A stretch of 64,000 nt of DNA from JAISGQ01 sp045604155 (GCA_045604155.1 JAZUNN010000073.1:68753-132752), one strand, 5' to 3'. Positions 25,994-35,931 are shown, counted from the first letter of the stretch. Notes: generated by a model not told the origin, from the sequence alone. A program made the numbers and translations.

Positions 25994-27466
25994 TTATTCT
26001 GTTTCGTTCTCCGGAGCAATCATATTTTCAAAATATTCAATGTCTATTCCCTTTGGCAGATAATATGTTTCCTCATACTTTCCTGATTTCTGATTCAGCA
26101 GAAAAATATAATTCTCAGAAATGGCAGCGGTCACCTGCCCTGCCGAGGTATCAAACACAATAATGTATTGTGCGATATCTTCATTCGGGTAATAATTCAT
26201 TCCGTCGGCAATACGTGCCATTTCCACACCTGACATATATTCCAAAATCTCATTTTCGCTGCGGCATATGTATTCTGTGCCGTCGGAAAAGCTGTATTTT
26301 TTTATAAATCGGATGCCGCACTGCTCTGTGTTATCCGATTGAAGCAATATCTCATTTCCCGTAAATTTTCCGAACGCAGGTATGATATATCCGCTCCCCA
26401 TAAACAGCATAAGTATCAGCAAAAAGACGATCATTGCGCCCTTTTTCAGCTTTTTTGTGCTTAAAGCGGATTTAATTCTGTGCTTCATTGCCAATGCTGA
26501 AGCAGAAAGACACGATGTAAATCCCCTGTCACTTTCTGCATTGTCAAGCAGCAATTCGGCGTATTCATACCGCACTTCTTCATCAGTATTTAAAAGTACG
26601 GTTTCGTCACAGCTTAATTCAAGATCTTCGGAGCACTTTCTCAACGCACCCCACATCATGGGATTAAACCAGCATAAAGCCTCACAGAAAACCATGAAAA
26701 ATTTGTTGGCGCTGTCATTACGGCATACATGAATTATCTCGTGTCTGAATATCAGCTTCAGCTCTGATTCTGTAAAACTGCCTTTCGGTATAACGACTTT
26801 TGTCGTTCTCTCTGATAACCCTATGGACAGCGGCACTTTTACTTTTTCTGAAATTACAGGCTCAAACCTTGCTGATTTTATCCGTGCCCTTGCAATCTCA
26901 TTTTCCCAGACCAGCATCATCTCAGGGTCTGTTACGGGAATTGAGTCCTTGAGAATATGTGATCGGAAACAGAGATGTTCAATTATCTTCCATGTCAGTA
27001 TCCCGACAACCCCCACAAGCCATATCCACAGAATAAAATATGCCGTTTTTTCGGGAATGGGGACAATTATTTTCGGCATCACCGTTCTGAAGTCGGGGAA
27101 AAGAAAGGTAAATATCAGAAAAGTCGGAAGTGTCCACATCACGGCACAGGCCCGTGAGCTGATATATTTACGAATGCCGGGCATTATCAGCAGCAACGCT
27201 AAATAATATATGCTCATCTGAACGGACATATCGAATGCTGCTGACAGAATTGTAAACATAGATTGCTCTGCTCCGTGCCGCACCAAGTTTACAACTGCAA
27301 TCGCCGGATAACCTGCAGGAAGTATCCATGCACTGAAAAAGGTATTATATCTCCTTCTGTCGGAGTGGAAATCCGTATCGTTTCTGTCAAATCTGTAAAA
27401 TATACAGAAAAATGTGGTAATCAGGCTGAACAGCACAGCGGCAAGCCATTTCAGAAAAACACTCAT
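25994..27466 (-). CDS. M56 (BlaR1-type) membrane metallopeptidase without a penicillin sensor domain
   Basis: 490 residues. Several membrane helices in the first 165 residues, then the cytoplasmic zinc protease: HEIIH at 242-246 with Glu243, and the third ligand region ELSCDE (Glu283). A further helix lies near 335-355, followed by about 125 extracellular residues. Classical BlaR1/MecR1 have about 585 residues and end in a transpeptidase-like domain with S-x-x-K and K-T-G. Here the C-terminus is short and I see neither motif, so beta-lactam acylation is not the likely signal. The start overlaps the blaI-like stop (ATGA). Expected action: signal-dependent cleavage of the BlaI-like repressor. 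Confidence 0.85.
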   Translation of the reverse strand: MSVFLKWLAAVLFSLITTFFCIFYRFDRNDTDFHSDRRRYNTFFSAWILPAGYPAIAVVNLVRHGAEQSMFTILSAAFDMSVQMSIYYLALLLIMPGIRKYISSRACAVMWTLPTFLIFTFLFPDFRTVMPKIIVPIPEKTAYFILWIWLVGVVGILTWKIIEHLCFRSHILKDSIPVTDPEMMLVWENEIARARIKSARFEPVISEKVKVPLSIGLSERTTKVVIPKGSFTESELKLIFRHEIIHVCRNDSANKFFMVFCEALCWFNPMMWGALRKCSEDLELSCDETVLLNTDEEVRYEYAELLLDNAESDRGFTSCLSASALAMKHRIKSALSTKKLKKGAMIVFLLILMLFMGSGYIIPAFGKFTGNEILLQSDNTEQCGIRFIKKYSFSDGTEYICRSENEILEYMSGVEMARIADGMNYYPNEDIAQYIIVFDTSAGQVTAAISENYIFLLNQKSGKYEETYYLPKGIDIEYFENMIAPENETE

Positions 27467-27840
27467 GGCTTTTTCCTCTCCAGAAGCTCCCGAAGTTCTT
27501 CTATCTCTTCATCGCTGAGTCCGCTGTCGCACAGCGCATTGGCAAAGATAGACAGATTTCCTCCGCATAGTTTATTTATAAATCTGCTGCTCTGGGCTGC
27601 CAGGTATTCCTGCTCAGAAATCATTGGATAATATTTTGAACTTCGTCCGATTTTTTCTATTTTTATAAAACCTTTTTCTGAAAGGCGGGTAAGCAGCGTC
27701 AGCAAAGTAGTCAATGCCATTGGATGAGTATCCTTCAGTATTTCTTCTATCTCCCCACGGGCAACGGGAACTGTACACTGCCACACAGCCTGCATAACTT
27801 CAAGTTCGGTATCAGGCAGTTTACGTATTGATACGCTCAT
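27463..27840 (-). CDS. BlaI/MecI/CopY family repressor
   Basis: 125 residues from the ATG at 27840 (GAGGAG upstream). An in-frame ATG at 27903 lies within the promoter and is rejected. Winged helix: LPDTELEVMQAVWQCTVPVA, MALTTLLTLLTRLSEKGFI, KIGRSSKYYPMISEQEY; then a C-terminal dimerisation helix. It represses its own operon with the M56 protease; cleavage by that protease would release repression. Two operator-like palindromes sit in its promoter. Confidence 0.92.
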   Translation of the reverse strand: MSVSIRKLPDTELEVMQAVWQCTVPVARGEIEEILKDTHPMALTTLLTLLTRLSEKGFIKIEKIGRSSKYYPMISEQEYLAAQSSRFINKLCGGNLSIFANALCDSGLSDEEIEELRELLERKKP

Positions 27841-27853
27841 TTTTTCTTCTCCT

Positions 27854-27903
27854 CTACAAATGTAGTATGACTGTATTCTACATTTATAGAGGATATTTGT
27901 CAA
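27854..27903 (-). promoter_or_regulatory. Promoter with two BlaI-type operators
   Basis: On the minus strand TTGACA (27898-27903) and TAGAAT (27875-27880) are 17 bp apart. CTACAAATGTAG (27854-27865) is a perfect palindrome and CTACATTTATAG (27878-27889) is a one-mismatch version; both fit the TACA/TGTA BlaI half-sites. Confidence 0.82.
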
Positions 27904-27947
27904 TATATAATTTTACACTAATCTCCTCTGATGATTCAGGTTATTGT

Positions 27948-29903
27948 TTACATACTTCTGACCCACACACGCATTTCGTTTTCTCCTCGGTTTGCCCAGG
28001 TATAGTAGGGAACAAATCGCAGTTCAACGTCCTCGTAGCGGGGCTTTGTTTCAGAATAAAGCTCATCTGTTTCAGGCAGTATTTCTCTTTTGCCCGAGGC
28101 TCTGAGCACAATTATCCTTTCTCCGCATATTTCTCCTTCTTCTGCGATAATCGGCTCGTTCTCACACAGTATCAGGCTGTGAAGATCCTTTCCGTTATCC
28201 GCTTCTTCAAGACAGTATACAAGCGGTCCCCGCATAAGGGCAACCTGCCCTGCATTCTCTCTTACACGCATATGGCTGCGCAGTATTCTTGTGGGGAATT
28301 CAAAGTCAACATCAACCTTCTCCCCGGCCTTCATGGTAAAATAAGCCCAATGTTCATCATTATCTCCATTATCTGTCATAACATAGCAATCGTGTGCCCA
28401 GTCGGGAATTCTCAGTGCAATGCTGACATCCTGCTTTGCGGTGATGCTTCCCATGCCGCTTGTTGGCATACCCGATTCCACGATTACTTTATCGTTTTCG
28501 GCGCCGATAAACATATTGATATGCACTCTGCCGTCAATCTCCATAAGGGCATAATCTCCCATGCACGTCAGCATACGTGCGATATTGGGAGGACAGCAGG
28601 CACAGCCAAACCACTTCTGGCGCACTGATTTTACATGGTGTTTTCTGTCGTCCGCACTGCAGTCAGAGGGTCTGCATTCGAGGGGATTGACGTAGAAAAA
28701 GCTTTTTCCGTCAAGGGCTATGCCCGAAAGGATTCCGTTGTACAGCGCTCTTTCAATAACATCTGCGTAATTGCCCCTGCTGTCAAGCTTCAGCATTCTT
28801 CCTGCAAAGAATACAAGCCCTATTGCGGCGCAGGTTTCCCCATAGGCGGTGTCTGAAGGCAGGTCGTAATCGTGGCTGAAGGCTTCGCCTATATGGGTGC
28901 CGCCTATGGAACCCGTTACGTACATTTTTCTCTTTGCAATGCTGTCCCACAGTCTGAGGCAGGCCTTTCTGAGCTCTTCATCTCCCGTAAGCCGTGCTAT
29001 ATCCGCCATGGCGGAGTACAGATACACTCCACGCACTGCGTGACCCACTGCTTCATCCTGCTCTCTTACAGGTCTGTGCGCCTGCTGATAGTGATACCGC
29101 TCGGTCTGAGACTTGCTTTCGCCTGCAAAGTCGATATCGGAAACATTTCCCATGTCTGCAGGTACACTTTCGGGATGCTCAATGTCAAAGAAGTATGGTC
29201 TTTTGCCTCGCTCATCTATAAAATATCGGGCAAGAGAAAGATACTCCTCTTTTCCCGTTGCTTCATAAAGACGCACCAGACCAAGCTCTGCCTCCTCGTG
29301 ACCGGGATATCCGTGTATTTTCCCTTCCTCCGGTCCTATTTTCTCTGCGATGTACCCTGCAAACTTTTCTGCACAGTGCAGGAGCTTATCCTTCCCCGTT
29401 GCACTGTAATATGCCGCCGCACCCTCGGCAAGATGTCCGAAGCAGTAAAGCTCGTGATAATCACGAAGGTTTGTAAATATTGCGTCGGGATTGCGCAGGA
29501 TAAAATATGTATCCAGATATCCGTCCTCCCGCTGGGCTGCACAGACTATGTCTATTGCCTCGTCAGCGGTTTTTTCAAGTTCAGAATCGGGGTGCTGGGT
29601 AAGAGAATATGCCGCCGCTTCTATCCACTTTGAAAAATCACTGTCCTGAAATGCAAAGCCGTAGAAGGTGTCTTCAAGGCTGTTACTGTCCTTCGGAAGC
29701 ACCTGAAAAACCGGCTCGGGCTTTATATTCTGCTCTGTTTCACCTCTGAGGAGCTTTCCTGCAATTTTATAATTTCTCATGCAGTAGCTGGGCTGTGCAC
29801 CTTCCACACTGTCGTTTAGTGCTGCCCACTGATAGGGAATTACTTCTTTTCTTACAAGCTCTGCCTTGTTTTTCCAGAAGCCTGATGTAAGTTTTACTGC
29901 CAT
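27948..29903 (-). CDS. GH127 beta-L-arabinofuranosidase
   Basis: 651 residues of the former DUF1680 family. Glu356 and Cys358 in YGETCA, with Cys436 and Cys437 in GCACCPPN, match the zinc site and Cys nucleophile known from Bifidobacterium HypBA1 (Glu338, Cys340, Cys417, Cys418). There is no signal peptide, so it acts in the cytoplasm on short beta-L-arabinofuranosides, for example from extensin or arabinan side chains. GGAGG lies upstream of the ATG, with a TATAAT-like -10 near 29936. The gene is a single unit here, with no arabinose metabolic genes next to it. Confidence 0.9.
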   Translation of the reverse strand: MAVKLTSGFWKNKAELVRKEVIPYQWAALNDSVEGAQPSYCMRNYKIAGKLLRGETEQNIKPEPVFQVLPKDSNSLEDTFYGFAFQDSDFSKWIEAAAYSLTQHPDSELEKTADEAIDIVCAAQREDGYLDTYFILRNPDAIFTNLRDYHELYCFGHLAEGAAAYYSATGKDKLLHCAEKFAGYIAEKIGPEEGKIHGYPGHEEAELGLVRLYEATGKEEYLSLARYFIDERGKRPYFFDIEHPESVPADMGNVSDIDFAGESKSQTERYHYQQAHRPVREQDEAVGHAVRGVYLYSAMADIARLTGDEELRKACLRLWDSIAKRKMYVTGSIGGTHIGEAFSHDYDLPSDTAYGETCAAIGLVFFAGRMLKLDSRGNYADVIERALYNGILSGIALDGKSFFYVNPLECRPSDCSADDRKHHVKSVRQKWFGCACCPPNIARMLTCMGDYALMEIDGRVHINMFIGAENDKVIVESGMPTSGMGSITAKQDVSIALRIPDWAHDCYVMTDNGDNDEHWAYFTMKAGEKVDVDFEFPTRILRSHMRVRENAGQVALMRGPLVYCLEEADNGKDLHSLILCENEPIIAEEGEICGERIIVLRASGKREILPETDELYSETKPRYEDVELRFVPYYTWANRGENEMRVWVRSM

Positions 29904-29974
29904 AATTATCCTCCGTTTAAGATAATATATTGGTATTATATTCCATTACTCATTCTGCCGCAAGCACAAAACAG

Positions 29975-30005
29975 ACAACCCTCTGCTATTTCTGCAGAGG
30001 GTTGT
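29975..30005 (-). terminator. Terminator after the TM2-domain gene
   Basis: ACAACCCTCTGC pairs with GCAGAGGGTTGT across a short loop. A TTTTGTG tract follows on the minus strand. Confidence 0.72.
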
Positions 30006-30010
30006 AATTG

Positions 30011-30511
30011 TTATGCAAATGGATATCTTTTTCCGTCGGACTTTATGACCCCTGTCATTACAAGCAGTCCTTCAACCACTGCCAGCCCCCAGCTTATCAT
30101 AAGGAAGATGCCGAGCTGTGACACTGAGCACACACGCAGCGCAATGTCTGCGCAGAAAAGCAGCAGATGGACAAGTCCCCAAAGATAAAATCGGGCGTAG
30201 AAGGCGTGAATTCCGATTGCACCTGTGGGAAGAAGTGACAGTACAACCGTACCGATACGGTTGCGTTTTTCGCTTTCCTCCACCATCACATATTTTCCTT
30301 TTTTCTCCACAATGGAGTGAGGATAGGGTGATGAGAAAGGCACATCCTCCATAGGCTTTGTACAGCCGTGGGGCATATCGTATTCACAGCCGTAACATAT
30401 TCCGTCACAGCCGATGTTGTCAAAGCCTGAACAGGCATTTCCGCATTTCGGACAGAAAAGGTCATAGTCACGGCACATTTCGCCGCAGGCGGGACATACT
30501 GTTACAGCCAT
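30011..30511 (-). CDS. Zinc-ribbon, TM2-domain membrane protein
   Basis: 166 residues. The N-terminus has a zinc ribbon CPACGE...CPKCG (6-26) and a second Cys-rich stretch CDGICYGCEYDMPHGC. The C-terminal half has a TM2-type unit: two or three hydrophobic helices with GIHAFYARFYLWGLVHLLLF, resembling the GxHxFYxG motif. The function of bacterial TM2 proteins is not known. It lies directly downstream of the DUF4173-like gene (six bases), probably in the same operon. Confidence 0.72.
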   Translation of the reverse strand: MAVTVCPACGEMCRDYDLFCPKCGNACSGFDNIGCDGICYGCEYDMPHGCTKPMEDVPFSSPYPHSIVEKKGKYVMVEESEKRNRIGTVVLSLLPTGAIGIHAFYARFYLWGLVHLLLFCADIALRVCSVSQLGIFLMISWGLAVVEGLLVMTGVIKSDGKRYPFA

Positions 30512-30517
30512 TTTATA

Positions 30518-32416
30518 TTAATAGTATTCGTAGGAATAATCTTCTTCCCAGCTGTAATCAAACTGTCTGTAGTACCAGTTGTAGAAATTATCCCATGATG
30601 ACTCTTTGGGACTTCCGTTTGCATGGTAAATTTCATATGCAATCTGGTGGTCAAGTGTCCAGTCGCCGAATTCAAGACCTACATTGGGCTCTATAAAGCC
30701 GCCTTCACTCCAGGAGCCTTCGTAATAGTACATTGCCATAAGTCCTTCGGCGAGCTCCCTGGTTTCGCTGTCCTTTGAATTCTTGTACAGACGCTCAATT
30801 TCAGGCATTATGCCGCAGGAAAGACCGTCGTCGTAGACATACTCGAAGTCGAATTCCTTGCCCTGATAGAGATGTCTGTCGACATTGACCTTTGCAACAA
30901 CACGGTCAACATTGATAAGGTTGAATCCGCAGATGCATGCAACAACGATTGCTGCGACAAAAGGTGCTATGCGGAGCTTATCAAACCAGAATGCTATTAC
31001 AAGAGCAACCAGGGAGAGAGTGAGTCCGCCGATAAAGAATGCTGCGGACACTCTGGTAACTGTAAGACCGTATGCATCAATGTATATGAAAATACGGTAA
31101 AATGCGGATGTGCAGACAATAAAGGTTGCTGCGGTTACAAGGGTAAGTGCTGCTCTGAGCACTACGGGAATCTTTCCGTTTTCCTTGCGCTTTGCAAAGA
31201 CACGGATGCAGGCGCAGACGATAAAGGTAAGGAATATTGCCCAGCTGAGCTCTGCAACACCCTTATGTGCATACTTTGCATAGGTCATGCCTGCGGGAAG
31301 CTTTGCACCGATGAACAGATACTCAATCTGGAAGAATACGAAAATGAGATATACTGCTGCAGCTGCAAATACGACTGTTGATGCTATTGTGGAATCAAGC
31401 CAGTGTACTTCCTTGAACTCCTTCTTGTCGGGAGTGTGACCCGAGCGAAGAGTGAGTACGCCGGAAAATACAAATACGGCAATGACTGCACCAAGCATAA
31501 CATCAAGAATAAGCTTGCCAAAATCAAATTCAATGAAGTCGATTATGGTCTTTATCATGTGAGCAAAGGCTGCGTCAGCCTTTGCAAAGAGAGCAATAAG
31601 AACAATAAGAACAGGGATGGAAATAAGAAGTCCGATAATTACCTTTATTCCGCTGCCCTTTTTCTTGCCCTCGGTCTTTCCGAGAGTACGGAAAGCGGTT
31701 GCGATGTTTGCAAAGGTGTATCCGAAGAATACTTTGAAAATGTCAATGAATCCATGGAAGGATACAACCTTGTTCTGAGTACAGCCGCTCATGAGCATAA
31801 GCTGCATGGGCATGAGTACAATCATGAGAAGAACAGCCAGGAATCTGCCCTGTAGACTTGCAAATAACGTTGCCGACAGTGCAAGCAGCAGTACGGGAAT
31901 AAGCAGAATCCATGCGCTCTTGCGGGTTTTTCCGCCGCCGGTCACGATAAACGGTGTGAAGAAGCAATAGTAGACAATAACGATGAGAGTCAGTCCAAGA
32001 CCGTTTGAATCGTTTGTGATCATCAGTCCGGAGAACATTGCTCCGAAAATAAGGGAAAGGACAAAGAGAATCCAGGAGCTGACTCCGTTGGTGTTTTCCA
32101 GTACCTTTTTTGTGCGCTGTACAGAGGCCTCATTTACTCTCTGTACCGGCTGATACACGGGAATGGGCTGTATGGGAATCTGCGCAGGAGGTGCCTGCAT
32201 GGGCTGTATGGGAACCTGTGCAGGAGGTGCCTGCATTGCCTGATCCTGCACGGGCATCTGCACAGGAGGTGCCTGCATAAGGATGGGCTGACCCTGTACG
32301 GGGATCTGCGCAGGCGGTGCCTGCATGGGCTGTACGGGAATCTGTACAGGAGGGTTCATTTCTGCCTGCATCCCGGTGTTATCCTGAATACTTCCGATTT
32401 CGGGGTTGTTGTTCAT
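30518..32416 (-). CDS. DUF4173/DUF4153-type polytopic membrane protein
   Basis: 632 residues. Residues 1-95 are a Met/Gln/Pro repeat tail (units like MQAPPAQIPVQ, about six copies). Then come about 12-13 membrane helices, with MTYAKYAHKGVAELSWAIFL, which matches the conserved DUF4173 segment (YAxYAxxGxxEL). The last 130 residues are acidic and aromatic, ending in WEEDYSYEYY. The role of the family is unknown. It is followed by the zinc-ribbon TM2 gene and preceded by a short soluble protein gene on the same strand. Confidence 0.75.
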   Translation of the reverse strand: MNNNPEIGSIQDNTGMQAEMNPPVQIPVQPMQAPPAQIPVQGQPILMQAPPVQMPVQDQAMQAPPAQVPIQPMQAPPAQIPIQPIPVYQPVQRVNEASVQRTKKVLENTNGVSSWILFVLSLIFGAMFSGLMITNDSNGLGLTLIVIVYYCFFTPFIVTGGGKTRKSAWILLIPVLLLALSATLFASLQGRFLAVLLMIVLMPMQLMLMSGCTQNKVVSFHGFIDIFKVFFGYTFANIATAFRTLGKTEGKKKGSGIKVIIGLLISIPVLIVLIALFAKADAAFAHMIKTIIDFIEFDFGKLILDVMLGAVIAVFVFSGVLTLRSGHTPDKKEFKEVHWLDSTIASTVVFAAAAVYLIFVFFQIEYLFIGAKLPAGMTYAKYAHKGVAELSWAIFLTFIVCACIRVFAKRKENGKIPVVLRAALTLVTAATFIVCTSAFYRIFIYIDAYGLTVTRVSAAFFIGGLTLSLVALVIAFWFDKLRIAPFVAAIVVACICGFNLINVDRVVAKVNVDRHLYQGKEFDFEYVYDDGLSCGIMPEIERLYKNSKDSETRELAEGLMAMYYYEGSWSEGGFIEPNVGLEFGDWTLDHQIAYEIYHANGSPKESSWDNFYNWYYRQFDYSWEEDYSYEYY

Positions 32417-32515
32417 TACATTGCACCCTTTCTCTTTTCTTTTAGTTACATATCCAATATGGAATTATGGATCTGTACTTTGTGAATACACCGAAGCCCT
32501 TGTTTTTATTCTGTT

Positions 32516-33334
32516 TTACTTTCTGCGGCGTGCAGCCTGAAGTCTTTCAGCGGTTGCCTGAGCTTCTGCCAGCTTCTTTGCGGTGGAAACGGGTTCGGGC
32601 TTGACTTCCTTGCCGATGAACTTTCTGCCTGCGATCCATGCCTTGCGCAGGGTATCGCTGATCTTGCCCTCTGCAAGTGCTCTCTCCTCTTCGTCCATTA
32701 TGGAGTTGAGGATCACCTGAACAATAATGCTCTTGGTGTCCATATCACCCTTGTCATATGCGTTGGAAAGAAGTTCGAAGAAGGGGTTGAGCCTTGCTTT
32801 GTTGCCTTTTTTAAGGTTTTCGGCAAGTGCTGCGCATACAGTTTCCTCACAGAACTTTACGGGGAGAATTTCACCGTAGAACTCCTTGTGGGAAAGGAGA
32901 GGGATTCTGCATTCGGGGAATGCAGCGGGGATTCGGTTTACAAAGAAGTTTGCGTCCATGCTGTCGCCGGTTTCTTCCTTCTTTGCCTGCTTTGCAACAG
33001 CCGCAATACGGTCCTTGGAAGGACGTACGGGTCCTGAAAGTGTATCAAGGAATTCAAGTGCTATTGCCGATGCTTCCCTTTCGCCGTCGCCTGCAGCTTC
33101 GTCGAAATAATAGGTCTGGATGTGTCCGCAGTCATCCGCATTTGCATTGGCTTCGCCCTTGCAGAGATAGAAACGCTTGTCACCCTTTGCATACTTTACA
33201 AGGAGAGTGTCTGCTTCGCAGTTGTAGAGAGCATAAGGCTCGGGTCCGGAAGTTACGCACTCGCTTTTTACGTAGCCTTTTTCGGTGAGATCGCTTTCCA
33301 TTTTGTTGATACAGGTTTCAAAAAAGTTTGCCAT
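32516..33334 (-). CDS. Soluble protein of unknown function
   Basis: 272 residues, no signal peptide or membrane helix. Segments include LLVKYAKGDKRFYLCKGEAN with Cys and His residues (CGHIQTYYF) and a helical C-terminal half ending in a basic Ala/Gln/Arg helix (AQATAERLQAARRRK). GGAGG lies upstream of the ATG. It is about 100 bp upstream of the DUF4173-type gene on the same strand and may share its transcript. I do not recognise a family. Confidence 0.65.
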   Translation of the reverse strand: MANFFETCINKMESDLTEKGYVKSECVTSGPEPYALYNCEADTLLVKYAKGDKRFYLCKGEANANADDCGHIQTYYFDEAAGDGEREASAIALEFLDTLSGPVRPSKDRIAAVAKQAKKEETGDSMDANFFVNRIPAAFPECRIPLLSHKEFYGEILPVKFCEETVCAALAENLKKGNKARLNPFFELLSNAYDKGDMDTKSIIVQVILNSIMDEEERALAEGKISDTLRKAWIAGRKFIGKEVKPEPVSTAKKLAEAQATAERLQAARRRK

Positions 33335-33498
33335 TTTGTTTATTCCTCCGTATATTTGCGGTCATGCTGTAGGTTCAGCATACCATTTTATTTATCGATA
33401 ATCAACAACAATCCGTTTACAAAGATTAAATATAACGTAACAATAATATTAAAATTGTGTGACAGATTGTATTATTTTTCCATCAATCCGAAACTTTA

Positions 33499-34956
33499 TC
33501 AGCCGGAAATAATGGTTGCGTCGGGGTAAATTTCAGTTTTGGGACGGGCACTGTTTCTGCTGTTTATTGCCAGAGAAAGAGAGATGGGTCCTATTCGTCC
33601 CAGGAACATTGTCAGACAGAGAATCACCATTGAAAGCTGCGGCAGGCTGCCTGTTATTCCCGCCGTGACGCCAACTGTTCCGAAGGCACTTACCGATTCG
33701 TAAATGGCGTCGATTGCACGTACTTCACCGCTCATCTGTGCAAGTATGACAACTGTTGCGGCAACAACCGCCGCAATAGCCGTGGCACATATTGCAAGGG
33801 CACGGTAAACCGTATCTCTGGTTATTCTTCTCTTTCCTATTATAGGATGGTCATATCCTCGCAGGGTACATACCACTGTTACAACAAGAACTGCCATTGT
33901 GGTTGTTTTGACACCGCCGCCCGTAGAGCCCGGTGATGCACCTATAAACATAAGCACACAGTAAAACAGCTTTGTGAATCCGCCGGCATTTCCTATGTTC
34001 ACCGATGCAAATCCTGCAGAACGTGTGCACACCGACTGGAAGAAGGAGTTCATCAGTTTGTCTCCCACATCCATTCCTGCAAGAACTCCGTTCCATTCTG
34101 CAGAAAGGAAGAACACCGTTCCCAGAACAAGCAGTATGGCAGATGCAACACATACGATCTTTGTGTGCATCATAAGATTCCTTATTTTTCCGCCCTCACG
34201 GATGACATTTATGATGTCGTAGAAAACCACAAATCCCAATCCGCCCAGGATTATTATTGCCGAAAGCACCGTAAGTATATAGTGGTTGCCTTTGAACGAT
34301 GCAAGGCTGTCACCTCTGCCCAGTATGTCAAAGCCTGCATTGCAGTAGGCTGAAACGGCTGTAAATATGGAGTTCCACACGCCCTTTCCAAAGCCCATAC
34401 GAGGGATAAAATCAAAGGAAAGAAGCAACGCTCCCGCACCCTCGCAGATAAGTGTCACTCCTGCGGCAACCTTCAATACACCCTTTGCTCCGCCCATGTC
34501 GAGATAGCCCATGGATTCCTGTGCTATTCTCAGGCTTCTCAGTCCCAGTCTTGAACGCATGGACAAGGTCAGGGTCGTGACTATGGTCATTGCTCCCAGA
34601 CCACCGGTCTGGATAAGCAGAAGAATTACTATCTGCCCGAAAAGTGACCAGTGGGTTGCCGTGTCAAAGGGTGAAAGACCTGTTACACAGGTTGCACTGG
34701 TGGACACAAAAAGGGCCTGAACAAAAGTTGTGGGTTTTTCGCCGCCCTTTACGGATATTGGCAGAAGCAGAAGCAACGTGCCGACAGTTATCACTATTGC
34801 AAAGCTTATGGGTATCAGCTTGTGAGCCGGTATTCCTTCTATTTTTTCTGCTATGAATCTCTTTGCTCGGCGCAGGCGCTGCCTTGTGACATGAAGGTTC
34901 TTTTTAAGCCGCTCGCCAAAGGGTTTCCTGCTTATTTTATTGTTTTCGTTTTCCAT
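33499..34956 (-). CDS. TrkH/KtrB family potassium uptake protein
   Basis: 485 residues with the four-fold pore-loop arrangement of SKT proteins: TSATCVTGLSPFD (loop 1), SAYCNAGFDI (loop 2), TRSAGFASVNIG (loop 3) and SAFGTVGVTAG (loop 4), each with the selectivity Gly. A basic cytoplasmic N-terminus of about 45 residues precedes the first helix. Role: K+ (with Na+ or H+) uptake across the cell membrane. The gating RCK subunit (TrkA/KtrA), usually adjacent, is not in this window. It lies 36 bases downstream of a lipoprotein gene, possibly co-transcribed with the ABC-2 exporter genes. Confidence 0.92.
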   Translation of the reverse strand: MENENNKISRKPFGERLKKNLHVTRQRLRRAKRFIAEKIEGIPAHKLIPISFAIVITVGTLLLLLPISVKGGEKPTTFVQALFVSTSATCVTGLSPFDTATHWSLFGQIVILLLIQTGGLGAMTIVTTLTLSMRSRLGLRSLRIAQESMGYLDMGGAKGVLKVAAGVTLICEGAGALLLSFDFIPRMGFGKGVWNSIFTAVSAYCNAGFDILGRGDSLASFKGNHYILTVLSAIIILGGLGFVVFYDIINVIREGGKIRNLMMHTKIVCVASAILLVLGTVFFLSAEWNGVLAGMDVGDKLMNSFFQSVCTRSAGFASVNIGNAGGFTKLFYCVLMFIGASPGSTGGGVKTTTMAVLVVTVVCTLRGYDHPIIGKRRITRDTVYRALAICATAIAAVVAATVVILAQMSGEVRAIDAIYESVSAFGTVGVTAGITGSLPQLSMVILCLTMFLGRIGPISLSLAINSRNSARPKTEIYPDATIISG

Positions 34957-34992
34957 TTTTCTTATCGCCTCCCCCGGGCGAATTTTTTATTT

Positions 34993-35931
34993 TCAGTTCT
35001 TTCTCTCTACCTCGCAGGAATCCGTTACCGTTGTCATTCCATCCATGGAATAGGAGCTTCCGTTGTCGGGAGTAACGTTCATTACACTGTAGTAGATTAT
35101 TTTATTGGAAGAACTCTGGGTAAGTCTGTCTGTCGCTTTTATATTGAGGGTGCCTGAATAATCGGCTGCACCGGTGTATTCTATGGTAAAGCCGTCACCG
35201 GTTTCACCCTCGGGATAACCGTACTGACTCAGCGGAGTCATTTTGAAGGTAATGAGTGAATCGGATATTCTCGAAACATCGTACTTCATTTCCATCTCCG
35301 TCTTTGCGTCAACTGTCTGGGAATGGGTTACGGATGTGGTGTTTGTCACCACTTCGGGCAGTGAAAGGAGAAGCTCCTCGGCAACTGCTCTTATTTCCGC
35401 TTCACCCAGCAGATATTCCGAGCCCTCGACCTCTGAATACAGCTTTTTTGTTCCTCCGACTGCGGAGATTTTGTAATTGCTCTCAAAGTCAACTGTAAAG
35501 CCGTGACCGATAAGGTCAAAATATATCTGCGTATCAGCACTTTTTGTGCTTTCGTCTGCGGTATCAAATACCACCGTTGAAACACCGTTGTATGAATAGA
35601 CATAGCTTCTTCGTGCTATGGTAAAATCAAGCCGCAGACCCTTTTCTGTCTTTTCGGCTGTGAAATCATACCAGCTCTTCATATCCCACTGGCTGTCCAT
35701 GGCAATTTCCTCGCCCAGAAGATACACCGCAGACTGAAGAAAAGAGCACACCATGGTATATTCACCCTCCTCAACGGGAGGTGCAGACACTTCATTCTTT
35801 GATGAGGTCTGCTGGTTTCCGCTGACGATGCTGTCTTCATAGGGTGTGGAATAATGGTCTGAATTGTCGCAGCCGCACAGCAGTGCAAAAAGCATTACAA
35901 TAGCGGCGATGGCTGCAGAAATTCTTTTCAT
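34993..35931 (-). CDS. Putative lipoprotein, unknown function
   Basis: 312 residues with a lipoprotein signal (FALLCGC, lipid Cys21), a Ser/Asn/Gln linker and a beta-rich extracellular domain (GLRLDFTIARRSYVYSYNG, DTQIYFDLIGHGFTVDFE). I do not recognise the fold. It follows the ABC-2 permease gene by 30 bases on the same strand, so it may be an exported partner of that transporter or simply an operon passenger. Confidence 0.7.
   Translation of the reverse strand: MKRISAAIAAIVMLFALLCGCDNSDHYSTPYEDSIVSGNQQTSSKNEVSAPPVEEGEYTMVCSFLQSAVYLLGEEIAMDSQWDMKSWYDFTAEKTEKGLRLDFTIARRSYVYSYNGVSTVVFDTADESTKSADTQIYFDLIGHGFTVDFESNYKISAVGGTKKLYSEVEGSEYLLGEAEIRAVAEELLLSLPEVVTNTTSVTHSQTVDAKTEMEMKYDVSRISDSLITFKMTPLSQYGYPEGETGDGFTIEYTGAADYSGTLNIKATDRLTQSSSNKIIYYSVMNVTPDNGSSYSMDGMTTVTDSCEVERKN

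Noticed and set aside
25994..27903. Beta-lactam resistance operon
   Set aside because: The regulator pair is present, but the sensor domain is missing and no beta-lactamase or low-affinity PBP gene is adjacent.
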